A stretch of DNA of 23,172 bases, from the NCBI RefSeq assembly GCF_017356245.1, contig NZ_JAFMZZ010000001.1:1330788-1353959 (forward strand), written 5' to 3'. The stretch comes from Bordetella petrii (GTDB lineage Bacteria; Pseudomonadota; Gammaproteobacteria; Burkholderiales; Burkholderiaceae_B). Below, piece after piece: positions 1 through 8,813 of the stretch. Below the pieces are notes generated by a model. The model searched no databases. It was not told where the DNA came from and was given only the letters and a program-made list of their open reading frames with translations. Each line of letters opens with the position of its first letter. Position 1 is the first letter of the stretch. The position numbers were made by a program, and so were the translations under genes.

Positions 1-65
1 TCAACGTGACCAATCGTACCCACGTTCACGTGCGGCTTGGTACGTTCAAACTTGCCTTTTGCCAT
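1..65 (-). CDS. tuf: Elongation factor Tu, N-terminal fragment (cut by window edge)
   Basis: Only the first 21 codons are in the window. The reverse strand begins [20 protein letters not shown], the standard EF-Tu amino terminus running into the first GTP-binding motif. EF-Tu carries aminoacyl-tRNA to the ribosome as a GTP complex in the cytoplasm. The start is the ATG at 65..63, preceded by AAGGA (74-78) at 8 nt. It lies 78 nt downstream of fusA on the same strand, so it is the last visible gene of the str operon. A second tuf copy ends at the right edge of the window. Confidence 0.95.
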
Positions 66-143
66 GATCTCTATCCTTTGACTTTCAAGGAAACTGGGAT
101 GATTTGCCGCGCCCCCGGATCACGGAGACGCGGCGACGGTTAT

Positions 144-2246
<2,103 letters not shown>

Positions 2247-2264
2247 GGTGGGTTGATCCTTAAA

Positions 2265-2735
2265 TTACCAGCGGAAATGGCTGAAGGCCTTGTTGGCCTC
2301 GGCCATCTTGTGCGTGTCTTCGCGTTTCTTCATCGCGGCGCCGCGGCCTTCCGAGGCGTCGATCAGTTCGCCAGCCAGGCGCAGATCCATCGATTTTTCG
2401 CCGCGCTTCTTGGCGGCTTCGCGCAGCCAGCGCATGGCCAAGGCCAGGCGGCGCACGGGGCGCACTTCAACCGGCACTTGGTAGTTGGCACCGCCCACGC
2501 GGCGGCTTTTCACTTCGACGATCGGCTTGATGTTGTTGATCGCCAGGCTGAAAACTTCGATCGGCTCTTTGCCGGTCTTGGTTTGCACTTGCTCGAGCGC
2601 GCCATAGACGATGCGCTCGGCGACGGCCTTCTTGCCGTCCAGCATGACGACGTTCATGAACTTGGCGAGCTCGACGCTGCCGAACTTGGGATCGGGCAGG
2701 ATCTCGCGCTTGGGTACTTCGCGACGACGGGGCAT
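2265..2735 (-). CDS. rpsG: 30S ribosomal protein S7
   Basis: S7 is 156 residues, starting [13 protein letters not shown] and ending KAFSHFRW. It is a primary binder of the 3' major domain of 16S rRNA and nucleates assembly of the 30S head. The frame stays open upstream to 2795, but that extension (MGGRGRARW...) has no S7 homology pattern. The ATG at 2735 has AAGGAA (2741-2746) 5 nt before it, so this start is chosen. In E. coli, S7 represses its own operon by binding the S12-S7 spacer. The 172-nt spacer here (2736-2907) also contains hairpins, which is compatible with that control but not proof of it. Confidence 0.97.
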   Translation of the reverse strand: MPRRREVPKREILPDPKFGSVELAKFMNVVMLDGKKAVAERIVYGALEQVQTKTGKEPIEVFSLAINNIKPIVEVKSRRVGGANYQVPVEVRPVRRLALAMRWLREAAKKRGEKSMDLRLAGELIDASEGRGAAMKKREDTHKMAEANKAFSHFRW

Positions 2736-2907
2736 GTTGCTTCCTTGTGTCAGTTCAGTTGAACCGCGCCACCTGGCACGGCCACGGCCGCCCATCGGGA
2801 CGGCCCCTTACGTACCGCGCACTGCTTCTTGAAGAAGGCCGACGCGGTCGCACTGTAGCCGCGCGGATGCGCGGCCGGGTACTGCAAAACTACGGTTGAA
2901 GCGCCTA
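2736..2907 (-). promoter_or_regulatory. rpsL-rpsG intercistronic region, candidate S7 autoregulatory site
   Basis: This 172-nt spacer is longer than needed for simple coupling and holds three inverted repeats. 2858-2875 is a perfect 7-bp stem (GCCGCGC) with a 4-nt loop. 2826-2836 is a CTTCT/AGAAG stem with a 3-nt loop. 2786-2805 pairs GGCCG with CGGCC and has an inner CCC/GGG. No stem is followed by a U-run, so termination is unlikely. In E. coli the equivalent spacer is where S7 binds to regulate translation of rpsG and downstream genes. That role is inferred here from position and structure only. Confidence 0.4.
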
Positions 2908-3285
2908 TCAGGCCTTCTTCGGGCGCTTGGCGCCGTACTTCGAGCGAGCCTGCTTGCGGTCTTTCACGCCTTGCAGGTCGAGCGAGCCACGCACGATGTG
3001 GTAGCGCACACCCGGAAGGTCTTTCACACGGCCGCCGCGCACCAGCACCACCGAGTGCTCTTGCAGGTTGTGGCCTTCGCCGCCAATGTACGAAATGACT
3101 TCGTAGCCATTGGTGAGGCGCACCTTGGCGACCTTGCGCAGGGCGGAGTTCGGCTTCTTGGGGGTGGTGGTGTACACGCGGGTGCACACGCCGCGACGCT
3201 GCGGGCAGTTTTCGAGCGCGGGGCTCTTGCTCTTGATGACGCTGACTTCGCGCGGCTTGCGCACGAGCTGGCTAATGGTAGGCAT
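2908..3285 (-). CDS. rpsL: 30S ribosomal protein S12
   Basis: S12 is 125 residues, located at the decoding centre of the 30S subunit. The family signature [14 protein letters not shown] is present with Lys43, and the [11 protein letters not shown] segment carries Lys88 and Asp89. Both lysines classically mutated in streptomycin resistance are therefore wild type. The start at 3285 has AAGG just upstream. It is the first gene of the str operon. A strong promoter-like sequence lies 260-290 nt upstream, leaving a long leader. Confidence 0.98.
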   Translation of the reverse strand: MPTISQLVRKPREVSVIKSKSPALENCPQRRGVCTRVYTTTPKKPNSALRKVAKVRLTNGYEVISYIGGEGHNLQEHSVVLVRGGRVKDLPGVRYHIVRGSLDLQGVKDRKQARSKYGAKRPKKA

Positions 3286-3378
3286 GACCTTTTAAATCCC
3301 TTTTACGTACCACTGGTAAGTACTTTATGTACTCGTGTCCCTGGTGGATTGCCCTGGCATGGGCCGGTACACCAGCGA

Positions 3379-3403
3379 GAGGCAGTTCACGCAAAACCGC
3401 CTC
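3379..3403 (-). other. Hairpin in the rpsL leader
   Basis: On the transcript strand GAGGCGGTT pairs with AACTGCCTC around a 7-nt loop. All nine positions pair, counting one G-U. It lies about midway between the predicted transcription start and rpsL. Its role is unknown; a protein-binding or mRNA-stability element are both possible. Confidence 0.45.
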
Positions 3404-3546
3404 AAACGTTCCTTACGTAAAAGAGCGGGTCTTGCAGACAAAAACGCACAAAGACCGGCAGCCTGCGGGCCATACAGGGCTTACAACACCCCGCAACGCC
3501 CATTTTGGCTGGCTTCTTTATGCGCAAATAAAGCAGTAAGCCCGTC

Positions 3547-3575
3547 AGCATACCCCAGAACCCCGGGCATGTCAA
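3547..3575 (-). promoter_or_regulatory. Predicted sigma-70 promoter of the str operon (rpsL-rpsG-fusA-tuf)
   Basis: On the minus strand there is a perfect -35 hexamer TTGACA (3575..3570), a 17-bp spacer and a -10 hexamer TATGCT (3552..3547, 4 of 6 matches). The predicted start near 3540 gives a leader of about 255 nt before rpsL. It lies just downstream of the stop of the minus-strand regulator gene (3623). This makes the str operon independent of that gene and of rpoBC. Confidence 0.7.
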
Positions 3576-3622
3576 AGCCGGATCAGGGCACGGACTCAGG
3601 CCGACGCGCCTGCCGCCGGGCG

Positions 3623-4336
3623 CTACTGGTTGGCGAACAGGTAGCCGCTGCCGTACACCGTGCGGATGGGCAGGATGACGCCGGCCACTTCGGCCTTGCG
3701 GCGCAAGCGGCTGACGATGACGTCGATGCTGCGCGCCCCGCCGGTGCGGCCCGCGTTGCTGTCGGCCTCGAGCTGCTGGTTGAGCTCGGCGCGGCCGACC
3801 GCGCGTCCGGTTACATCAAGTAACGTCCGTACCACCAGGCGCTCGTTGGCCGACAGCGAAATCGCCACCCCGGACGGCGACATCAGCGTCCAGCTCTGGT
3901 CGCGCAATTCCCAGCGGCCGGCCGTGTCGGCAACGCTTTCGGCGTTATCGGCTTCTGCGGGCATGCGTCCCGGCAGGCGGCGCGCCAACGCCAGCAGCAC
4001 GCAGGCCAGTTCGCGGTTGTCGACCGGATCGGGCAGGCAGATGTCGGCCCCGCTTTGCAGGCAGCGCAGACGGCTTTCGACGCCGAGCGCCGCGCCGATC
4101 ACGACGATGCCCAATGCCGGCGAGGCGCGCAGGCGCGACAGCAGCGCATAGCCGATCTCGCCGAGTTCTCCGATATCGAGCACCACGGCATCGTATTGGT
4201 CGTCGCCGAGCAGCTTGAACAGCTCGAGCGGCGTGCCGCAGCCGTCTGCGGCGATGCCTGCCTGCAACATCGTCGTGACCGAGTGTCCACGGATTGTTGC
4301 GTCGGGCACCATGATGAGTACTTTTAATTGCTTCAT
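3623..4336 (-). CDS. OmpR-family-like transcriptional regulator with degenerate receiver domain
   Basis: This 237-residue protein has an N-terminal receiver-like fold (about 1-120) and a C-terminal winged-helix DNA-binding domain (about 138-237), ending RTVYGSGYLFANQ in the OmpR style. The usual phospho-acceptor position is kept (Asp54 in AVVLDI). The acidic pair after beta-1 is reduced to a single acid (MVPD, Asp12). The conserved Thr/Ser after beta-4 is replaced (VVIGAA). The invariant Lys of the KP motif is replaced by Asp (CLPDP). Such receivers usually do not signal by standard phosphorylation, so this may be constitutive or use another input. The start at 4336 lacks a clear Shine-Dalgarno. 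The gene is divergent from the intact regulator at 4603, across a palindrome-rich spacer. Its targets are unknown. Confidence 0.85.
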   Translation of the reverse strand: MKQLKVLIMVPDATIRGHSVTTMLQAGIAADGCGTPLELFKLLGDDQYDAVVLDIGELGEIGYALLSRLRASPALGIVVIGAALGVESRLRCLQSGADICLPDPVDNRELACVLLALARRLPGRMPAEADNAESVADTAGRWELRDQSWTLMSPSGVAISLSANERLVVRTLLDVTGRAVGRAELNQQLEADSNAGRTGGARSIDVIVSRLRRKAEVAGVILPIRTVYGSGYLFANQ

Positions 4337-4491
4337 AGCATTGTCCCGGAAGCTATCGCCTGGTGCGCAACGCCTTGAGCTGCGGGCATTTCACGCGGCG
4401 ACATATCTGAGACAGTGTGACGTCGTCTTGCACGAAGTCGTAGTCAATCTTTGTCAACTTGACATTGTTTGACGTTCACAATGTTGCGGGA

Positions 4492-4520
4492 TTCAAGAAC
4501 TCGCAACTGCGAGTTATTAT
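4492..4520 (+). promoter_or_regulatory. Candidate promoter of the regulator/FecR/histidine kinase operon
   Basis: The -10 hexamer TATTAT (4515-4520) matches the consensus at 5 of 6 positions. The -35 candidate TTCAAG (4492-4497) is weak and lies 17 bp upstream. A weak -35 with an operator-like palindrome between the two boxes would fit an activator- or repressor-controlled promoter. The start would fall near 4527, about 75 nt before the gene. Confidence 0.4.
4498..4515. promoter_or_regulatory. Perfect 18-bp inverted repeat, candidate operator
   Basis: AACTCGCA and TGCGAGTT are exact reverse complements separated by AC. The element ends at the first base of the predicted -10 box. The tight 2-bp spacer and position suggest a dimeric repressor site or autoregulation. 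OmpR-type proteins more often bind direct repeats, so the binding protein is open. Confidence 0.4.
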
Positions 4521-4602
4521 CGCAGTGCAGTATCGCCTCGCAGGCCTCGCGCCAGCCTGAATTCTGGGGCGGCAAGCGCACTATTCAAATAAAGAATTCA
4601 CT

Positions 4603-5313
4603 ATGCAGATAGCCTCGCTGGAAGACGACCTTGACCAGGCACGGCATATCCAGCAGGTTCTGGATTCTGCCGGCTATACCTGCCACAGCTATCAGCGCAG
4701 CCGCGACTTGCTGGCCGCCCTGCGCGGCCAGTCGTTCGACCTCATCATGCTCGACTGGCAGGTGCCCGACATGGACGGCGACGAAGTGCTGCGGCGCCTG
4801 CGCACCACGCTGGGCATGCAGGTTCCCATCATTTTTGTCACCAGCCGCAGCCAGGAAGCCGACCTGGTGCAAGGCCTGCAGGCGGGCGCCGACGATTATG
4901 TCGCCAAGCCGCTGCGGCCGGCCGAATTGCTGGCGCGCGTCGCGGCACTGCTGCGCCGCAGCCAGGCGGCGCAGCCCGATCATGCGCCGTTCTCGGTGGC
5001 CTCGTACCGCATCGACCCCGCCGCCCGCACGATTGCGCTGCACGACACCGCCATTACCCTGGCGCCAAAAGAATTCGAACTTGCCCAATTGTTCTTTCGC
5101 AATGTGGGCCGCCTGCTGTCGCGCGATGTACTGGCCGAAAGCGTATGGAACCGCGAAATTCCCGCGACGTCGCGCACGCTGGACACGCACTTGTCCAATA
5201 TCCGCCAGAAGCTGCAATTGCGCCCCGAGAATGGCGTGCGGCTGGCGTCGTCGTATGCGCTGGGCTACCGGCTTGAAACCGTGAACAACGGCGCTGCCCC
5301 GGACAAGGCATAG
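4603..5313 (+). CDS. OmpR-family response regulator
   Basis: This 236-residue two-component regulator has an intact receiver. The acidic cluster is Glu7-Asp8-Asp9, the phospho-acceptor Asp51 lies in IMLDW, Thr80 is in FVTS and Lys102 is in VAKP. The C-terminal winged helix (about 130-228) contains the OmpR-type stretch SRTLDTHLSNIRQKL and ends with the typical ALGYRLE hairpin. It is the first gene of a plus-strand operon and lies 26 nt before a LysM-FecR gene. The histidine kinase at 6464 is its likely partner. Regulated genes are unknown; its own spacer with palindromes is a candidate target. Confidence 0.93.
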   Translation: MQIASLEDDLDQARHIQQVLDSAGYTCHSYQRSRDLLAALRGQSFDLIMLDWQVPDMDGDEVLRRLRTTLGMQVPIIFVTSRSQEADLVQGLQAGADDYVAKPLRPAELLARVAALLRRSQAAQPDHAPFSVASYRIDPAARTIALHDTAITLAPKEFELAQLFFRNVGRLLSRDVLAESVWNREIPATSRTLDTHLSNIRQKLQLRPENGVRLASSYALGYRLETVNNGAAPDKA

Positions 5314-5339
5314 CTCTGTCCCCACAGGAGACTCTGTAC

Positions 5340-6446
5340 ATGATCCCGCGTTTCACGCGCATATTCCTCTGCTTTTGCGCGGCCCTGGCCAGCCCGCTGG
5401 CGTCGGCCCAGCCGGCTGGGGCGCTGGGCGACGATTTCATCTATCGCATCCGCCAGGGCGACACGCTGATCCACCTGGCCGGCACGTACACGCGCAACGA
5501 TGCAAACTGGAGCGTCCTGCAGCGCCTGAACGCCGTGGACGACCCTTATCGCCTGATCATCGGCCGGGAACTGCGCATTCCGCTCGCCATGATCCCCGAA
5601 GTGCCGGCACAGACCACGGTGGTGCACGTAAGCGGCGCGGCCAGCATGGATGGCCAGCCGCTGCGCACGGGCATGCCGGTGGCCGAAGGCTCGACCATCA
5701 CCACATCGTCCAACGGATTTGTCACCCTGCAGCTGGCCGACGGCACCAAAGTCACGCTGCCGCAGGATGGCGCCACGCACCTGGAACGGCTGCGCCAGTT
5801 CGAAGGCAACGCGCTGACGGATTCGATCCTGCGGGTGCAGCGCGGCGTCGTGGATTCGAATGTCGCACCCGCCGGCCAGGGCGTGGGCCGCTTCGAGGTG
5901 CGCACGCCGGTGGCGGTCACGGGCGTGCGCGGCACCCGGTTCCGTGTGCAGGCCGGCGCGCAAGGCGCGCGCAGCGAAGTCATCGAAGGCAGTGTGCGGC
6001 TGCAGCCGCACGCGCGCGACAGCGCGCCGGGCCGCCCGGTTGCCGTGTCCACCGGCTACGGCGCCTCGATCGGCGCCGACGGCGTACTGTCCGGCATCCG
6101 GCCGCTGTTGCCCGCGCCGCAGGTCGGCGCGCCGCAGCGCGCCGGCTCGGGCCAATGGACGGCACCCGTGGCGCCGGTGCCGGGCGCCGTGGCCTACCTG
6201 GTGCAGGTATCGCGCGATGCCGAAGGCCTGGAACTGATCTCGTCCAGGCGGTTCGACAGCACCGACATCCGCTTTGCGGCGCCGGGCGCCGGCACTTACT
6301 ATGTGGCGGTGCGCGCCATCGATGCCGCTGGCCTGGAGGGCCGTGATGGCCGCCTGACATTCGAAGGCGCCAATGTCCTGATGACCGTCTCGGGCCTGCC
6401 GGTCTCATTGTCCGACGGCGGCGTCGTTACACTGGCCGACTACTGA
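5340..6446 (+). CDS. Secreted LysM-FecR domain protein
   Basis: The protein has 368 residues. Residues 1-23 form a Sec signal peptide ending ASA before Gln24. A LysM module spans about 34-82 (FIYRIRQGDTLIHLAGTY to RELRIPL), predicting contact with peptidoglycan. A FecR domain covers about 93-215, with the hallmark TPVAVTGVRGTRFRV. The C-terminal part (about 250-345) looks like a fibronectin-III or related beta-sandwich (PVPGAVAYLVQVSRD). FecR domains usually relay signals to iron-type sigma factors, but no sigma gene or transmembrane segment is present here, so a periplasmic accessory of the sensor kinase is more likely. Start choice: AGGAG lies 9 nt before the ATG. The histidine kinase gene follows after 17 nt. 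Confidence 0.88.
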   Translation: MIPRFTRIFLCFCAALASPLASAQPAGALGDDFIYRIRQGDTLIHLAGTYTRNDANWSVLQRLNAVDDPYRLIIGRELRIPLAMIPEVPAQTTVVHVSGAASMDGQPLRTGMPVAEGSTITTSSNGFVTLQLADGTKVTLPQDGATHLERLRQFEGNALTDSILRVQRGVVDSNVAPAGQGVGRFEVRTPVAVTGVRGTRFRVQAGAQGARSEVIEGSVRLQPHARDSAPGRPVAVSTGYGASIGADGVLSGIRPLLPAPQVGAPQRAGSGQWTAPVAPVPGAVAYLVQVSRDAEGLELISSRRFDSTDIRFAAPGAGTYYVAVRAIDAAGLEGRDGRLTFEGANVLMTVSGLPVSLSDGGVVTLADY

Positions 6447-6463
6447 GTACATTCCCGCCCGCC

Positions 6464-8782
6464 ATGGCTGACAGCCGCCGCACCTTCCCACACTCGCGGC
6501 TGCTGCTGACCCTGGCGCTGGCCGCCCTTGCGGCCCTGCTGGGATCGTTCAACGGCCTGGGGCGCATCGACCAGATCATCTACGACCGGGCCATCTCGCT
6601 GGCCGGCCGGCCGGCGCCGTCAGACGTGCTGATGGTCACGATCGACGACCAGTCGCTGGCCGTGCTGGGCCGCTGGCCGTGGCCGCGCACCCTGCATGCA
6701 GCGCTGCTCGACCGCCTGCAGGGCGCCCGCGCCGTGGGGCTGGACATCATGTTTGCCGAAGCCGACCAGTACCGCCCCGAGGACGACCGCATCCTGGCCG
6801 ATGCCATCCGCCGGAACGGGCATGTGGTACTGCCGGTGGTACTGGACAATCTCGAGCGGCCCGCGCATGCAGACCTGCCCCTGGCGCCGCTGGCCGAAGC
6901 CGCCGCCGGCCTGGGCTACATCAATATAGAGCTGGACGACGATGGCGTGGCGCGGCGCGCCATCTGGACGCGCGAGGTGAACGGCGTGCCATGGAACCAT
7001 TTCGCGCTGGCCATGCTGCAGGCCGGCGGCCAGGAGGCCCAGGCGCGCGCCTTCCTGCAGCAGGTGCCCCGCCGCGCCTCGCTCATTCCGTACGCCGGCC
7101 CGCCCGGACATTTCCGGGTGGTGTCCTATTTGTCCGTGCTGCGCGGCGACCTGGCGCCTTCAGACATCAAGGACAAGTATGTGCTGGTGGGCGCCTGGGC
7201 AACGGGCATGGGCGACATATTCCCCGCGCCGGTATCGCATCGCGCCAGCGGCATCTCGGGCGTCGAAATCATGAGCAACCTGCTTCAGTCGGCTCGCGAA
7301 GGCCGGGTGTTGCAGATGGCCCAGGCCTGGCAGACCGCGCTGGCCAGCGCGATCCCCGTGCTGCTGCTGTGCCTGGCGCTGCCGCGCCTGTCGCCGCGCC
7401 AGGCTGTGCTGTGCAGCGCGGCGCTGCTGGCCGCCATGCTGGCTGCCGCTCTCGCGGCGTTGTACTGGGCCGACATCTGGCTGCCGCCGACCGCCGCGCT
7501 GCTGGGCGTGGCGGCCTGTTATCCGCTTTGGAGCTGGCGCAGCCAGGAAGCCGCGCTGCGCTACATGGACGGCGAGATGGCCCGCCTGCGCAAGGAGTAT
7601 CCGCCCGTCATGGACGAGGCCGGCCCGCAGGCTGGCCGGATCAGCCGCTCGCTGGACCAGCATATCGACGAGCTCGACCACACGCTGAGCCGGGTGCGCA
7701 ACCTGCGGCGTTTCTTGCTCGACGGCCTGGACGGCATGCCCGACGCGACGCTGGTCATCGACCAGGCCGGCAAGCTGCAGTACCGCAACCGCCCGGCCGT
7801 GATGTATTTCCTGAATCTCAGCATCCGGCCGCCGCGCATCGGGCATGCCCTGGCGCCCGCACTGGAACAGGCGTTCGGCGAACCGTCCACCCGCCAGCTG
7901 GTACACCAGGCGCTGCGCGTGCCGGGCGATGACGACGCCCCCCAGGGCGCAGCCTCGCGGGTCAGCATCGAGGTTCGCGATCGCGCCGGGCAGGATCTGC
8001 TGCTTCGATGCGCGCTTGTGCATACGGCGCAGGGCGCCAACGCCGGGCTGGTGGTGACCTTGAGCGACATCACCACCATCCGCCAGGCCGAGCGGCAGCG
8101 CGAAGAAACGCTGCGCTTCATCTCGCACGACATGCGGGCGCCACAGAATTCGATACTGGCGCTGGTGGCGCTGAACCAGGCCGGCGATACCGACAGCCCG
8201 CCGAATGAAGCGTTGTCGCGCATTGCGCACCTGGCCAACCGCACACTGCTGCTGGTCGACGACTTCATCCAGCTCACCCGTGCCGAGTCCATGGATATCG
8301 CGCACGCCAAGCTGGATCTCGCCGACCTGCTGCGCGAGGCGGCCGACGAATTCTGGGCCGCGGCCCAGGCGCGCCGCATTACGCTGGATGTACATGCCCC
8401 GGCGGCCGCGCTGGCCTATGGCGACCAGACCCTGATCATGCGCGCCGTCTGCAACCTACTGGACAACGCCATCAAGTACAGCCCGGACGGCAGCCGGATA
8501 CAGTTGCGCGTGCAGGCCGCGGCGGAGCTGTGGAATGTCGAGATCGAGGACGCCGGGCCCGGCATCGCGCCGGAAGACCAGGCGCGCCTGTTCCAGCCCT
8601 TTTTTCGTACCGGCGAGGCGCACCGCTCCAGCACGGGTGGCGCCGGCCTGGGGCTGGCATTCGTGCGCACGGTGGCGCTGCGCCACGGCGGGCAGATTGC
8701 CGTGCACAGCCAGCGTGGCGCGGGCGCCCGGTTTACCTTGAGCCTGCCGATGGCCCTGGACGACGACGCCTACGAAGCGTAA
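6464..8782 (+). CDS. CHASE2-domain sensor histidine kinase
   Basis: This 772-residue inner-membrane kinase has a transmembrane segment at about 12-32 and a periplasmic CHASE2 domain at about 33-280 (VLMVTIDDQSLAVLGRWPWPR; DKYVLVGAWATGMGDIFPAP). Three close transmembrane helices follow (about 289-307, 314-337, 340-358), then a PAS-like region at about 415-535. The H-box has His555 (FISHDMRAPQ), the N-box NLLDNAIKYS has Asn664/Asn668, then G1 DAGPGIAP, F-box FQPFFR and G2 GGAGLGLAF. All catalytic motifs are intact. Gln after RAP, instead of the usual Leu, is a mild variant. No clear ribosome site precedes the ATG, 17 nt after the FecR gene, suggesting translational coupling. Its partner is probably the regulator at 4603. 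Confidence 0.93.
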   Translation: MADSRRTFPHSRLLLTLALAALAALLGSFNGLGRIDQIIYDRAISLAGRPAPSDVLMVTIDDQSLAVLGRWPWPRTLHAALLDRLQGARAVGLDIMFAEADQYRPEDDRILADAIRRNGHVVLPVVLDNLERPAHADLPLAPLAEAAAGLGYINIELDDDGVARRAIWTREVNGVPWNHFALAMLQAGGQEAQARAFLQQVPRRASLIPYAGPPGHFRVVSYLSVLRGDLAPSDIKDKYVLVGAWATGMGDIFPAPVSHRASGISGVEIMSNLLQSAREGRVLQMAQAWQTALASAIPVLLLCLALPRLSPRQAVLCSAALLAAMLAAALAALYWADIWLPPTAALLGVAACYPLWSWRSQEAALRYMDGEMARLRKEYPPVMDEAGPQAGRISRSLDQHIDELDHTLSRVRNLRRFLLDGLDGMPDATLVIDQAGKLQYRNRPAVMYFLNLSIRPPRIGHALAPALEQAFGEPSTRQLVHQALRVPGDDDAPQGAASRVSIEVRDRAGQDLLLRCALVHTAQGANAGLVVTLSDITTIRQAERQREETLRFISHDMRAPQNSILALVALNQAGDTDSPPNEALSRIAHLANRTLLLVDDFIQLTRAESMDIAHAKLDLADLLREAADEFWAAAQARRITLDVHAPAAALAYGDQTLIMRAVCNLLDNAIKYSPDGSRIQLRVQAAAELWNVEIEDAGPGIAPEDQARLFQPFFRTGEAHRSSTGGAGLGLAFVRTVALRHGGQIAVHSQRGAGARFTLSLPMALDDDAYEA

Positions 8783-8813
8783 AGCCGGCGCCCGTGGGCA
8801 CAAGCCGACGATA

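Larger units (their letters stand above)
3286..3622 (-). other. Gene-free stretch: long 5' leader and upstream region of the str operon
   Basis: This 337-nt gap carries no credible coding sequence; the short ORFs here have no recognisable product or ribosome site. Reading the minus strand it contains, in order, a promoter (3547-3575) and then hairpins in the predicted leader. One is at 3516-3533 (CTTTAT/ATAAAG, 6-nt loop). One is at 3379-3403 (9 bp including one G-U, 7-nt loop). One is at 3318-3332 (AGTAC/GTACT, 5-nt loop). None is followed by a U-tract, so none looks like an intrinsic terminator. Confidence 0.6.
4337..4602. promoter_or_regulatory. Divergent regulatory region between two OmpR-type regulator genes
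   Basis: This 266-bp spacer is AT-richer than its surroundings and is packed with inverted repeats. 4452-4464 is TGTCAA-c-TTGACA. 4462-4484 is ACATTGT, 9 bp, ACAATGT. 4498-4515 is AACTCGCA-AC-TGCGAGTT. A candidate plus-strand promoter overlaps the last of these. No confident minus-strand promoter was found. The arrangement suggests one or both regulators bind here, but this is inference from the symmetry and the divergent genes. Confidence 0.55.

Noticed and set aside
2736..2795. Upstream extension of rpsG
   Set aside because: The added residues do not belong to S7, and the ribosome site at 2741-2746 points to the ATG at 2735.
4459..4487. TTGACA at 4459 as the -35 of a plus-strand promoter
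   Set aside because: The -35 is perfect, but the sequence 17 bp on (TGTTGC) is a poor -10. It may instead be part of the inverted repeat at 4452-4464.
4585..5325. Minus-strand open frame opposite the intact response regulator
   Set aside because: The plus-strand frame encodes a complete receiver and winged helix, whereas this one has no recognisable domain.
8783..8813. Terminator between the convergent histidine kinase and pseudokinase-like genes
   Set aside because: The 31-bp gap has no stable stem with a U-run in either direction, so the two transcripts may overlap.
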